Source: Ruegeria arenilitoris (GTDB taxonomy: Bacteria > Pseudomonadota > Alphaproteobacteria > Rhodobacterales > Rhodobacteraceae). Taken from it: a stretch of 64,000 nucleotides of DNA. This document shows positions 17,189 to 26,558 of this stretch, in pieces. Positions within the stretch are counted from its first letter, which is position 1. Each line of letters starts with the position of its first letter. A program made the position numbers and the translations under genes. Location of the stretch: NCBI RefSeq assembly GCF_042675705.1, contig NZ_JBHTJJ010000001.1. One strand, given 5' to 3'. The notes beneath the pieces were generated by a model. It ran no database searches, was not told the DNA's origin, and saw only the letters and a list, made by a program, of their open reading frames with translations.

Positions 17189-18076
17189 TCAGGTGTTGAA
17201 ACGCTTGGTGTAGTAGTCAACCATCTGGCTGACCATGTCATCCGCCTGACCGTGGTCGCGCGCGTCGTTCAGCGCGGAAAGCGCGCCCTGCGACATCACG
17301 CTGGTAACACCGGCCTCGCGCGCCATTCGATCATAATACCCAAGGTCTTTTGCCGCGTTCTTGATGGCAAAGGCCAGCTGGTTTGGATCATTCTCGACAC
17401 CGTAGGCTTTGACGAAATCCATCATGCCGGAATGCAGCGGCCCTGCGGCCATAACGTCATACAGCTGCTTGCGGTCAACGCCGGTGATGTCAGCCATTGC
17501 AAAGGCTTCAGCCATCGCGTTCGCGACCGTCATGCCGAAGAAGTTGTTGATCAGCTTGATCGTATGTCCCGATCCGACAGGGCCCAGGTAAAAGACGTTT
17601 TCACCCAGATCCTTCAGTGTCGGCTCGGCCTTGTCAAAGGCAGCCTTGTCACCGGACGTCATGATGTTGAGCTTGCCTTCCAGTGCATGCGACGGCGTCC
17701 GACCAAGTGGCGCGTCGAGATAGCTTCCGCCGGCTGCGGCAACCTCCTCGGCCAGGGCGCGTGTACTGCCCGGAAGCGAGGTGCCAAAGTCGATGACGAT
17801 CGCCCCGGGCTTCAGTCCCGCGATCACTCCATCAGCACCGCGCATACGGCCCTCGACCTGTTCGGACGTTCCCATGCACAGCATCACGATGTCGCTGGCC
17901 TGAGCCAGTTCCCGGGCGTTTTGCGATTCGCGGGCGCCCCGGTCAATCGCGGCGTCCAGATGTGTGCGGTCGCGGTTTCCCAACACCGTGACCGAGTATC
18001 CTTGGTCCAACAGCCGGCTCACCATGGCTCCGCCCATAAGTCCCAGGCCGATAAACCCGATTGATGGTTTGCTCAT
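17189..18076 (-). CDS. NAD(P)-dependent beta-hydroxyacid dehydrogenase
   Basis: This 295-residue enzyme starts with IGFIGLGLMGGAM (Rossmann) and carries catalytic lysine in GSGHTIKLINNFFG. The usual substrate motif DAPVSGG is changed to DAPLGRTP, suggesting a different substrate from tartronate semialdehyde or hydroxyisobutyrate. It is the first gene of an operon running into EamA and kdgK, 3 nt from EamA. A gap of 140 nt without clear signals separates it from the upstream Gfo/Idh/MocA gene. Specific reaction unknown. Confidence 0.87.
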   Translation of the reverse strand: MSKPSIGFIGLGLMGGAMVSRLLDQGYSVTVLGNRDRTHLDAAIDRGARESQNARELAQASDIVMLCMGTSEQVEGRMRGADGVIAGLKPGAIVIDFGTSLPGSTRALAEEVAAAGGSYLDAPLGRTPSHALEGKLNIMTSGDKAAFDKAEPTLKDLGENVFYLGPVGSGHTIKLINNFFGMTVANAMAEAFAMADITGVDRKQLYDVMAAGPLHSGMMDFVKAYGVENDPNQLAFAIKNAAKDLGYYDRMAREAGVTSVMSQGALSALNDARDHGQADDMVSQMVDYYTKRFNT

Positions 18077-18216
18077 TGGTTTCCCTTTCCGTGAATATGT
18101 CTGGTTTTCATTCTTGTGTCTGTCGCGGGCGGATTTGCAGTCTGATTGCTCATATTGCCCGGGGAATAGTCATTGGTCTTTTGAATGGTCCGATATTTTG
18201 ACCTGCCGCGTCTCCG

Positions 18217-19221
18217 TCAGGCCGGCGCCCGCGCTCGGGCCGTTCGCGCCTTCAGCTCCTGTTCGATGCGTGATGTGACTTCGAGCGTTCGGGCTGCATC
18301 CTCGACGTCGATCAAAGGTGGGGCGCCATTGATCACGTCAAGGAAGTGATCCAGTTGCGCCTCCAGCGGTGTGCGTTTCTGGTCCGGTCTTGGAAGTTGG
18401 TCTTTTTGGGCCGCAGTACCCCAATCCTGTCCGCGCCATAGGGTCATGGAGGGAAAACTGACGGCGCCCCTGGTTCCCGTGATCCACATCATGTCCTGAT
18501 GAGTCGTGCCGATGTTCGGATTTTCACCGGTTCCGGCCTCAAATCCCCAAGGGCTGGGCGCGGTGTCGGCAAAGCTGATGGTACCCGTCGCGCCGTTTTC
18601 GAATACGATCGCGACAGCGCCGCTTTCGATCCGATCCGATCCGCGGATCGGCGCGCCGGGCAGGGCGACGACATCCGAGATTTCTCCGATCACAAAGCGC
18701 AGGACATCGATGTCGTGCACCAGATTGATCATGACCGGGCTGCCATCAGATGTCCGCCAGTTCTGTTCAAAATAACTCTCGGGTTTACGCATGGCCCATA
18801 GCAACGAGATGTTGACGACCTGTCCGATCGTACCTTGCGCGATCACCTCCTTCAGGTGCTGCAAGGTTGTGTGGTACCGCCTATGGTGGCCGACCAGGCT
18901 GCGGACATCGGCCTGGCGAACGGCTGTCTTAAGGCGCAGGGCATCATCGATCGATGCGGCAACCGGCTTTTCGATCAGCATATGCCAACCGCGGGATGCG
19001 GCCAGAATGCCATGTTCGGCATGCAGGCGGGTCGGCGTTGCAATGATGACGCCATCTACTGTGTCCTGCACCTCGTCCATACTGGCAAAACGCGGCGCAT
19101 CGATCTGGATTGAGACATTCGGATCAGCCAACCCGACCAACGTGCAGCCGGGATGCTCGATCACGGCGCGGACGTGGCGAATACCGATCAATCCGCCGCC
19201 GGCTACAAGGATCCGTTTCAC
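18217..19221 (-). CDS. Gfo/Idh/MocA family oxidoreductase (fourth in the window)
   Basis: This 334-residue oxidoreductase starts with ILVAGGGLIGIRH and contains MLIEKPVA with the family lysine and NLVHDIDVLRF in the substrate domain. GTG at 19221 is chosen over TTG at 19242 because it overlaps the stop of the upstream UxaA-like gene (GTGA). The C-terminus ends in a charged stretch (ELKARTARARAPA). Coupling to a hexonate/hexarate dehydratase suggests oxidation of a sugar or lactone feeding that enzyme, but this is inference. Confidence 0.88.
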   Translation of the reverse strand: MKRILVAGGGLIGIRHVRAVIEHPGCTLVGLADPNVSIQIDAPRFASMDEVQDTVDGVIIATPTRLHAEHGILAASRGWHMLIEKPVAASIDDALRLKTAVRQADVRSLVGHHRRYHTTLQHLKEVIAQGTIGQVVNISLLWAMRKPESYFEQNWRTSDGSPVMINLVHDIDVLRFVIGEISDVVALPGAPIRGSDRIESGAVAIVFENGATGTISFADTAPSPWGFEAGTGENPNIGTTHQDMMWITGTRGAVSFPSMTLWRGQDWGTAAQKDQLPRPDQKRTPLEAQLDHFLDVINGAPPLIDVEDAARTLEVTSRIEQELKARTARARAPA

Positions 19222-20720
19222 ATCACCGCTCCGATTTGCCAAGGAACGAATTCGTAGTCGCCCAAGCCCTGCGCCTCGGACTTGGTTCGCGCGCCCGAGG
19301 CGACTTGGAGCAGCCGTCGGTATATCTCCTGTCCTTTTTCTTCGACGCTGACGCCTTTGGTCAGGATGTCGCCCGCGTCCACGTCCATGTCTTCGGACAT
19401 GCGCGCCGCCAATTCAGAATTGGTGGCGATTTTTAGCGTCGGCGCCGGTTTGGACCCAAAGGCCGAACCGCGCCCTGTAGTGAAGCACACAAGGTTGCAC
19501 CCGGCCGCGATCTGCCCGGTCACCGAGGCAGGGTCATATCCGGGGCTGTCCATGAAGGTGAAGCCCTTGGCAGTGATGGGTTCGGCGTATTTGAACACAC
19601 CGGTCAAAGGGGTGGTTCCGCCCTTCGCCGCTGCCCCCAACGATTTCTCAAGGATGGTCGTCAGCCCCCCTTGCTTGTTGCCGGGGCTGGGGTTGTTGTC
19701 CATCGAACCGTGATTGCGGGCGGTATAGTCTTGCCACCAATCTATGAGGCCGATCAGTTTTTCCCCAGTTGCGCGGTCAAGGGCACGGCGGGTCAAAAGG
19801 TGTTCGGCTCCGTAGATTTCGGGCGTCTCCGCAAGGACACCCGTGCCGCCTTGGGCGACCAACAGATCGCAGGCATGTCCGAGCGCAGGGTTCGCGGTCA
19901 CACCGGACCAGGCGTCAGATCCACCGCATTGCAGCGCAAGCATCAGCTCGGACGCCGGGGCTTCGCTGCGGCTTGCCTCATTGGCAATGCGCAGCATTTG
20001 ATTGATCTTGTTGATGCCCATTTCCACAGTCCGGCGCAATCCGGCCACGTTTTGGATGTTCATCGTCTGGAAGGTGGGGCTTTGCTTCAACCCATACGCA
20101 TCCAGCAGCCAGTCGATCTGGTTCATCTCACAGCCCAGACCGACCATCAGTACTGCGGCGTGGTTGGGATGTTTTGCAAACCCCCACATGACCCGTTGAA
20201 GAGCTTCGAAACCGTCGCCGGAGTCTGCCATTCCGCAGCCCGTTCCGTGGGCAAAGGCCACCACGCCGTCGACATTCGGATACGCGGCCAGCTTGTCCGG
20301 TTTGAAGTGGTTGGCGATCATGCGGGCCGCCGTAGCAGAACAGTTCACGGTGGTCAGAACCGCAATGTAATTGCGCGTGCCGACCCGACCACTGTCCCGA
20401 TGGTAGCCCATGAATGTATCGACCGAGGTGGCGGGTCTCATAGGCCTGTGATCCGTCGCAAACTCATAGTCCACGCTGGTGTTTCGGAACTCGACATTGT
20501 GGGTGTGCACATGGTCGCCGGGGTGGATCGGTTGGGTGGCGTAACCAATGATCTGGGCGTATTTTCTGACCGGATCGCCGGGTGTAAGGGTCCCCGTGGC
20601 GACCTTGTGGCCCGATGGGATGCGCGCATTGGTCGTGATACCTTCGACCACACTGCCGGCCTCTAGGGGCCGAGTTGCAACCACCACGCTATCCGTTCGA
20701 TCTAAACGTACAAAAGTCAT
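19218..20720 (-). CDS. uxaA: UxaA/GarD family dehydratase (altronate or galactarate dehydratase)
   Basis: This 500-residue enzyme dehydrates an aldonate or aldarate. The N-terminal ~100 residues are the SAF-like substrate-gating domain (MTFVRLDRTDSVVVATRPLEAG). The core follows with GYHRDSGRVGTRNYIAVL, VVAFAHGTGCGM, MVGLGCEMNQ, LALQCGGSDAWSG and GCNLVCFTTGRGS, which hold the metal-binding His and Cys residues. As one chain containing both parts it could be altronate dehydratase (galacturonate branch) or galactarate dehydratase. UxaC nearby favours altronate, the galactarolactone-cycloisomerase-like gene favours aldarates. ATG at 20720 is preceded by AGGAAAG. Confidence 0.88.
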   Translation of the reverse strand: MTFVRLDRTDSVVVATRPLEAGSVVEGITTNARIPSGHKVATGTLTPGDPVRKYAQIIGYATQPIHPGDHVHTHNVEFRNTSVDYEFATDHRPMRPATSVDTFMGYHRDSGRVGTRNYIAVLTTVNCSATAARMIANHFKPDKLAAYPNVDGVVAFAHGTGCGMADSGDGFEALQRVMWGFAKHPNHAAVLMVGLGCEMNQIDWLLDAYGLKQSPTFQTMNIQNVAGLRRTVEMGINKINQMLRIANEASRSEAPASELMLALQCGGSDAWSGVTANPALGHACDLLVAQGGTGVLAETPEIYGAEHLLTRRALDRATGEKLIGLIDWWQDYTARNHGSMDNNPSPGNKQGGLTTILEKSLGAAAKGGTTPLTGVFKYAEPITAKGFTFMDSPGYDPASVTGQIAAGCNLVCFTTGRGSAFGSKPAPTLKIATNSELAARMSEDMDVDAGDILTKGVSVEEKGQEIYRRLLQVASGARTKSEAQGLGDYEFVPWQIGAVM

Positions 20721-20744
20721 AATCAGCTTTCCTGGCGGCTGCAG

Positions 20745-21695
20745 CTAGGCGCAGAACGGCGAGTCCGATGTCCACCGGTGAATATCTATATGCGGCTGCC
20801 CGGCCAGCCTTGCCCGCGCCGCCTCCCAATTTGACTTGCAGACACGCCAATCCCGCAGCCCGGTTTCGGGGCGCGATCTGGACCTCGCGATGAAGCTTGG
20901 GAAATGGTCTCGACCGGTGGGTTGGCCTGCTGCACTGAAGCGGATGTCGAAAGACCAGCGGAACCGGTCCGTTTCGTTGACCAGCGACGCATGTGGCGTC
21001 AGAGGGTGAAACAGGATGATCCCGCCCGCCTTGACGGGCAAGGGCACGGCTCGGTCTTCGTCAATGAACCCGTTGGCAATGCCTGTCTGCGTCCGCGCGC
21101 AATGCGGTAGGATGGATTGGTCCTGTGCCTTAGGCAGCACTTGCAGGCAGCCGTTCTCGATCGTTGCATCGTTGACGGCAATCCAGACCGTGACCATGTC
21201 GGTCTGGTCCGCATCCTCCAACGCAACTGCCCGGTCCTGATGCCAGTCCGTTGCGGTGATATGCGCGCGCACCTCATCCTTGGACAGCTTGAGGGCAGGG
21301 GGCTTCAACCGAACGTGCTGGATCGGATTGCTCACCAACTCTGACCCGATCAACTGCTCGACGATGTCCAGCATGGGTTGGGCCGTCAGCAGGTCGAACA
21401 CGGCGGGCCCAATATGGAACGGTGTGTCAGCCATGATCCGGTCGCCGGGCAGCGAGATGTCCAGCGGCTGGAAATAGTCGCAACCGGCCTGATAGGCGGA
21501 CAGAAGTTTGTCCCAGAAGGTCATTCCTGACGGCTCGTCCTTGACCAGCCCCTTTTCGTACCAACCGTCATAGAGCCGGTTCAGGACATCCGAGTATTCG
21601 GTCTGTACCCGATCCAGGACATCGCCGGGAATTACATCCTCGACCACGAGGTATCCGTCCGCCTGGAACTTGCCAATCTGATCTTGTGTCAGCAT
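20745..21695 (-). CDS. Phytanoyl-CoA dioxygenase (PhyH) family protein
   Basis: This 316-residue protein is a predicted Fe(II)/2-oxoglutarate oxygenase. The facial triad is visible: H152 and D154 (TDWHQDRA) and H235 (LTPHASL), with an arginine near 246 suitable for 2-oxoglutarate. Family substrates are varied (phytanoyl-CoA, ectoine, small acids) and cannot be predicted. It lies between a UxaA-like gene (24 nt) and a TRAP transporter (10 nt), all on the minus strand, so it probably acts on the imported compound or on a sugar-acid derivative. This is an unusual partner for such enzymes. Confidence 0.85.
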   Translation of the reverse strand: MLTQDQIGKFQADGYLVVEDVIPGDVLDRVQTEYSDVLNRLYDGWYEKGLVKDEPSGMTFWDKLLSAYQAGCDYFQPLDISLPGDRIMADTPFHIGPAVFDLLTAQPMLDIVEQLIGSELVSNPIQHVRLKPPALKLSKDEVRAHITATDWHQDRAVALEDADQTDMVTVWIAVNDATIENGCLQVLPKAQDQSILPHCARTQTGIANGFIDEDRAVPLPVKAGGIILFHPLTPHASLVNETDRFRWSFDIRFSAAGQPTGRDHFPSFIARSRSRPETGLRDWRVCKSNWEAARARLAGQPHIDIHRWTSDSPFCA

Positions 21696-21705
21696 GGGTG
21701 CAACC

Positions 21706-23328
21706 TCACAACAGCAGCGCGATGATGCCCGGCCAGATCAGAAGAACGGAAAGCGCCAGCAGCTGGATCCCGATGAATGGCAGGAAGCCGCGGAAGATAT
21801 CCGTCAGGCTGATATGCGGCGGGGCCACGGATTTCAGGTAGAACGCCGCCGGGCCGAACGGGGGCGACAGGAAGCTGACCTGCATGTTCATACAGAACAC
21901 GACGCCAAACCAGATCGCGACATGGCTGGGCTGCAACTGACCGATGAGTCCGATTTCATCGATGGGAAGGCGCAGGACGATAGGCAGAAAGACCGGGATG
22001 ATCAAAAGCACAATGCCGACCCAATCCATGAACGCGCCCATGAACAGCAGGATCAGCATCATCACCAGAATGACCAGCATGGTCGGCAAGTCTTGCCCGA
22101 CGATCAGATCGGCCACGTATTGGGGTCCGCCAGCAATGGTGTAGGCACCCGCCAGCGCGGCGGCCCCGATCGTAACCCAGATGATGGTGCCTGTGGATTT
22201 GAGCGTCCGCATCAAGCTGTCCCAAACCAGTTCGAACGATCCTTCACCGCGTAGGATGGCGATGATCAGAACGGCGAAGGCGCCCATGCCTGCAGCCTCG
22301 GTGATGCCGGTGATCCCGCCATAGATCGAACCGAGCACGACGCCGATGACGACAAGCGGTGCAACGAGGCCTTTGCCCATTTCCCAGCCGATTTTTGCGC
22401 GCTGTCGACCAAAGACAAAGAATATCAGCAAAAGGGCGACGATGGTGATGCCAGCAAACCAGGGCAGGTAGTCAGCGGTACCCAGCCGTGCGGGCTCGCC
22501 CTGGCTGGCAGCGTTCGAGCCGGAAAGCTCGAAAAACGCGGCGCGGATAAACAGAACGGTGGAAAATCCGGCGACGACGATGCTCATGAAGGCGGCAAAC
22601 AGTTTGCGCTTTTCGGTTGGCTCGGGGTCGTTCGGGTCCGGTTCCGGCAGCGGAGCGTGGTGGGGATTCAGCCGCGTGCGGATGATGATGTATAGGATGA
22701 TCATCGAGGCCAGCATGAAACCCGGGATGAAGGACGCGGTGAACAGCGACTTGATCGAGGTTTCGGTGATCAGTCCATAGATGATCAGAACGATCGAGGG
22801 CGGGATCATGGTCCCCAGCGACCCCGAGGCGCAGATCACGCCGATCGCGAGATTCTGATCGTAGCCGAGGCGCAGCATCTGGGGCAGGGCGATCAGACCA
22901 AGAAGGACAACCTCACCGCCGATGATGCCGGACATGGCCGCCATGATCACCGCCATGATCGAGGTCACGATCGCAATGCCGCCACGTGTTCTGGACAGCC
23001 AGACATTCAGCGACGAATACATGTCGCGCGCGATCCCGGACCGCTCCAGCAGCGATGCCATGAAGATGAACAATGGTACTGATATGAGCACGTAGTCCGT
23101 TAAGAGCCCGTATATCTTCTGCGCCAGAATGTAGAGTGGCCCAGTCCCCGGGCGTCCGGTCAGAATGCCGTCACCGAATGAAAACGGGTTCAAAAGAAGT
23201 GTTGGTTCGAACTTCAGAACAAGAACCAGAACCGCAAGCGAGGCCGAGGCCAGACCCAAGGGCATCCCGATCGCCAGAAGCACGATCAGGGCGACCATCA
23301 GGATGAGTGAGATCGTTCCAATATCCAT
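21706..23328 (-). CDS. TRAP transporter large permease (DctM family)
   Basis: This 540-residue membrane protein is the ion-coupled permease of a tripartite ATP-independent periplasmic transporter. Landmarks are LLAIGMPLGLASASLAVLVL, SVPLFIFMASLLERSGIARDMY, SGIIGGEVVLLGLIALPQM, and GSLGTMIPPSIVLIIYG. It is longer than the usual ~430 residues because of a central insertion (about residues 220-310) with a charged loop rich in D, P and E. Its start overlaps the small-permease stop (ATGA). The substrate is probably a carboxylate, here a sugar acid. Confidence 0.92.
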   Translation of the reverse strand: MDIGTISLILMVALIVLLAIGMPLGLASASLAVLVLVLKFEPTLLLNPFSFGDGILTGRPGTGPLYILAQKIYGLLTDYVLISVPLFIFMASLLERSGIARDMYSSLNVWLSRTRGGIAIVTSIMAVIMAAMSGIIGGEVVLLGLIALPQMLRLGYDQNLAIGVICASGSLGTMIPPSIVLIIYGLITETSIKSLFTASFIPGFMLASMIILYIIIRTRLNPHHAPLPEPDPNDPEPTEKRKLFAAFMSIVVAGFSTVLFIRAAFFELSGSNAASQGEPARLGTADYLPWFAGITIVALLLIFFVFGRQRAKIGWEMGKGLVAPLVVIGVVLGSIYGGITGITEAAGMGAFAVLIIAILRGEGSFELVWDSLMRTLKSTGTIIWVTIGAAALAGAYTIAGGPQYVADLIVGQDLPTMLVILVMMLILLFMGAFMDWVGIVLLIIPVFLPIVLRLPIDEIGLIGQLQPSHVAIWFGVVFCMNMQVSFLSPPFGPAAFYLKSVAPPHISLTDIFRGFLPFIGIQLLALSVLLIWPGIIALLL

Positions 23329-24170
23329 CAGTCTTGTCCCACCGCTCGTTTGATCATTTCAATTTCGTCTTCGTCCGGTTCATCCGTGTGGATTTCCGGT
23401 TCTTTGTTCCAATCCGCGATCAGGTTCAGAATGGCCTGCATGGCGACAAGGGTGATCACGATCAGGACCATGGGCTGCAACGTCGCCGGGATCGGCGGGT
23501 TGAAGGCCGAGCCATAAAGCTCCCATTTGTAAAGTTTGTTGACGAAAACCTGCTGATAGCTGCCGTAGACCAGAAAGAACGCGAACATCACGATCAGGAT
23601 GGTCGAGATCGTGTCGAACACCCGCTGCAACCAGCGAGGAACCGCATCATACAGCAGAAAAATCCGGATATGGCTGCGTTGCTGCATGGCATAGTAGCCG
23701 GACATCAGGAATACGAAGCTGGCGAACCACAGCGTCATCTCGTTGGCCCATTCGGTCGGCTTCTCGAGGATGTAGCGCATGAAGACTTCGTACAGCATCA
23801 CCACCGTCATGATGGCGATCATCATCATCGTGACCCGACCGATGAACAGGGCGAAGCGGTCCATCGCAGTCGTACCCTCGTATTCCATCGCGGCCGGCTG
23901 GACGGTCTTGGTTCCGATCACCGCAAGGATCGGCAGCAGTATCAGCGCGCCGATATCCACTATATCGACAAATCCGCCGAAAACCCCGGCCATTTCGGGC
24001 GTCACGTCGCTGCGCAGATAGATTTCCGTTACCTGGCTTTTCAGAGATTCGGACGTGTACGGCAGCCAGTCCAACAGGAAGGCCGGCAAATGCCAGACGA
24101 GCCAACTGGCCGTTGCGACGAAGGCGAGCGGTATGAGCCACTCCAGTATTCCGCCTGAGTTTTTTTGCAT
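23328..24170 (-). CDS. TRAP transporter small permease (DctQ family)
   Basis: This protein of about 280 residues is the small membrane subunit that pairs with DctM. The DctQ core with four helices is in the C-terminal two thirds (for example VFMRYILEKPTEWANEMTLWFASFVFLMSGYYAM). An additional ~100 N-terminal residues with two hydrophobic segments (IPLAFVATASWLVWHLPAFLLDW) precede it, making it longer than the usual 160-200. ATG at 24170 sits 7 nt after GAGGG; GTG at 24173 is a close alternative. It lies between the cycloisomerase-like gene and DctM in one operon. Confidence 0.9.
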   Translation of the reverse strand: MQKNSGGILEWLIPLAFVATASWLVWHLPAFLLDWLPYTSESLKSQVTEIYLRSDVTPEMAGVFGGFVDIVDIGALILLPILAVIGTKTVQPAAMEYEGTTAMDRFALFIGRVTMMMIAIMTVVMLYEVFMRYILEKPTEWANEMTLWFASFVFLMSGYYAMQQRSHIRIFLLYDAVPRWLQRVFDTISTILIVMFAFFLVYGSYQQVFVNKLYKWELYGSAFNPPIPATLQPMVLIVITLVAMQAILNLIADWNKEPEIHTDEPDEDEIEMIKRAVGQD

Positions 24171-24186
24171 CACGTAGCCCTCGTCC

Positions 24187-25356
24187 TTATCCGTCGATCC
24201 GGTGGTGATCGATAAACTCCAGGTCCGGCTCGACGCCCAATCCGGGGCCGGTCGGGATCGTCACGCGGCCGTTGTTGGCCTTGACTTGTTTCTGAATCTC
24301 CAACGGAACGGTCAGCAGATCGTCGCGGAATTTGTTGTCCGTGGTGTCGAATTCCAACATCGGTTCCCAAGGGTGCAGCCCGCCCGGCATTGCCGGCATT
24401 GCCGCGAGCAGATGCAGGTTGGTGGCCACAGCAACCGCACTTCCCCAGACGTGATTGACGACCGGGGTGAAGTGCGTGTGGCACAGCGCAAGTACCCGCA
24501 GATACTCCGAGATTCCGCCCAACGCGCATACTTCGGGCTGAGCGATATCGACACTGCGGTTTTCGAGAAGCGCGCGCCACGCCCAGCGATTGAAGACAGC
24601 CTCGCCGCCGGAGATATTGATCTTCAGCCCCGCGCGCAGTTCGCGATAGCCGTCAAGATCCTCAGGGGCCACCGGTTCTTCAAACCAATAGGCGCCAAGC
24701 TCTTCCAAGGCGCGGCCAACATAAAACGCCTCCGAGGTCGTGTAAGCATGATTTGCGTCGACCATGAAGGGGAAGTCTTCGCCAACCCCGCGACGCACCG
24801 CCTCGCACAGCTGTACGTCCGGTTTGGGTCCGAACCCGGTCTTCATCTTGGTGGCGACAAACCCCATGTCCTTGATCGTTGCGGCTTCGTCCTCGAACCG
24901 GGCGGAAAGGTCGGCGATCGGCTCATCCCGCAGCATCATCCCGTAGCCGTAGCAGGGAACGCTTGTCCGATGCGCGCCGCCGATGAGTTTGTGCAGCGGC
25001 AAACCGGCCACCTTGCCGACGATGTCCCAAAGGGCGATGTCCACGCCGGACAGCGCCTGTATCGGCATTCCGCCTTGCCCATGATCTCGCAGAAGGTTGT
25101 ACACCTTGTGCCAGATCACGTCCTTGTCCAAAGGGTCCAGTCCCTGGACCATCGGCTGAATGACCTGTTCAACGATGGATTTGTTGGCTCTTGCCACGTT
25201 GCCGGGGCCAAAACACTCTCCCCAGCCGGTCACGCCCTCGTCGGTTTGAACCTCGACCAGATGGGTTGTGCGCTTGTCATAATACTGCTGCGAATACCCC
25301 AGGACTTCGGGCATCTCGTACTGCAGTACATGGCTGGTGATCTTGGTGATTTTCAT
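24187..25356 (-). CDS. Mandelate racemase/muconate lactonizing enzyme family protein, D-galactarolactone-cycloisomerase-like
   Basis: This 389-residue enolase-superfamily enzyme carries K170 and K172 (TKMKTG), metal ligands D200, E226 (WFEEP) and E252 (GGEA), and H302 (NHVWGSA). The dyad partner, usually Asp in QPD, is E275 (QPEVC). From memory the overall wording (HLVEVQTDEGVTGWGE, WEPMLEFD, PTGPGLGVEPD) resembles Agrobacterium D-galactarolactone cycloisomerase, which opens galactaro-1,4-lactone to a 3-deoxy-2-keto-hexarate. It is inside the TRAP operon, fitting uptake of an aldaric acid or lactone. The start at 25356 matches the family's MKIT opening; GTG 25398 is an alternative. Confidence 0.8.
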   Translation of the reverse strand: MKITKITSHVLQYEMPEVLGYSQQYYDKRTTHLVEVQTDEGVTGWGECFGPGNVARANKSIVEQVIQPMVQGLDPLDKDVIWHKVYNLLRDHGQGGMPIQALSGVDIALWDIVGKVAGLPLHKLIGGAHRTSVPCYGYGMMLRDEPIADLSARFEDEAATIKDMGFVATKMKTGFGPKPDVQLCEAVRRGVGEDFPFMVDANHAYTTSEAFYVGRALEELGAYWFEEPVAPEDLDGYRELRAGLKINISGGEAVFNRWAWRALLENRSVDIAQPEVCALGGISEYLRVLALCHTHFTPVVNHVWGSAVAVATNLHLLAAMPAMPGGLHPWEPMLEFDTTDNKFRDDLLTVPLEIQKQVKANNGRVTIPTGPGLGVEPDLEFIDHHRIDG

Positions 25357-25434
25357 GAAATGCAGGGTCCCGGGCACATTCGGAGAGGCCGTCAGCACGG
25401 CCTTTCCGATTGTCGTTGAATGGCCGAAGCCCGA

Positions 25435-26448
25435 TTATTGCATTGCGCCCAGATCGCGCAGGAAGTTGATGTGGCTTTCCAGCAGCGCCTTGGCCTCTGG
25501 GGTCGTGGCGAACTCGGTCCACCCGACCTGAACGGCTGCGCGGTAGGCGGCCAGATCTTCCGGCGACCATTCATACAGCTGAACGCCTTTGGCCTTCAGG
25601 TCCTTGGCGGTCTGAGCGTTCTGCACCTCGTTGATCGTCGCATTGTGCAGCGCCAGGCTGTCCATCGCGACTTCCATGATCTTTTTGTGATGTGCAGGCA
25701 TCGCGTCCCAAACGTCCTTGCGGCAGGCCAGGTGGTCTGCGGGCATCGAGTGGAAGCCGGGATAGTTCGTGTGACCGGCGATTTCGTACAGACCCAGACC
25801 CACGTTGTTGGTCAGGTTCGCAGCATCCGCGCCGTCGATGATGCCGGTTTCCAGAGCGGTGAAGATTTCGTTGAAGTCCATCACGATCGGCGATGCGCCC
25901 AGCTCGGCAAAGACCTTGGTGGCCAGGCCCGGGGGCGAACGGAATTTCCAGTCTTTGAAGTCATCGACCTTGGCGATCGGCTTGGTCGAGGCCAGAGATT
26001 CCGGTCCCGGGATCCACCAGCCGATGAATTCCATGTCGTAGCCGTTGTACAGGTCATTGACCGCATCTCTGCCGCCACCGTGCAGCAGCCATGCCATTTG
26101 CTGATAGGGGTTCTGGTAACCGCCCAGCAGATCGCCCGCGAATTGGAAGGCCGGGTTCTTACCGGTCTGATAGCCGCCGCCGGTCATGTCGCAGTCGAGG
26201 ATGCCCGTTGCCGCGGCATCGAAGGTTTCGACCGATTTGACCACCGAGGACGAGTAGAACATCTCGACTTCGATCTCGCCGTTCGACATTTCCTGGATGT
26301 CTTCGACGTATTTTGCCGCCATCTGCCCGGACAGCGTCTCGGGCGAGAAATGGGTTTGAATTCTCAGCTTGGTCGTTTCGGCCACCGCGAAACCGGCCGC
26401 CATCGTCGTTGCTACGGCGGCAACAGCCGCTGTCTTGACTATTTTCAT
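25435..26448 (-). CDS. TRAP transporter periplasmic substrate-binding protein (DctP family)
   Basis: This 337-residue solute receptor delivers substrate to DctQM. The first 23 residues are a typical Sec signal peptide ending AGFAVA-E. The mature part has the DctP pattern LRIQTHFSPETLSGQMAAKYVEDI, the carboxylate-binding arginine in DWKFRSPPG, ELGASPIVMDFNEIFTALETGIIDGADAAN, and GFHSMPADHLACRKDVWDAMP. It is the first gene of the minus-strand operon, divergent from a GntR regulator gene 199 nt away, and is separated from the cycloisomerase-like gene by 78 nt. An acidic sugar is the likely ligand. Confidence 0.93.
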   Translation of the reverse strand: MKIVKTAAVAAVATTMAAGFAVAETTKLRIQTHFSPETLSGQMAAKYVEDIQEMSNGEIEVEMFYSSSVVKSVETFDAAATGILDCDMTGGGYQTGKNPAFQFAGDLLGGYQNPYQQMAWLLHGGGRDAVNDLYNGYDMEFIGWWIPGPESLASTKPIAKVDDFKDWKFRSPPGLATKVFAELGASPIVMDFNEIFTALETGIIDGADAANLTNNVGLGLYEIAGHTNYPGFHSMPADHLACRKDVWDAMPAHHKKIMEVAMDSLALHNATINEVQNAQTAKDLKAKGVQLYEWSPEDLAAYRAAVQVGWTEFATTPEAKALLESHINFLRDLGAMQ

Positions 26449-26558
26449 ATTGTCCTCCCAGACGTTGAGCAGTGCGCCGGGTAGGAGATCTTGCCGCCTC
26501 CCTTGTCGACACGCTGCTAGACGTTAAGCGGTCGAATCGAATGCAACAAGAAAAATAT

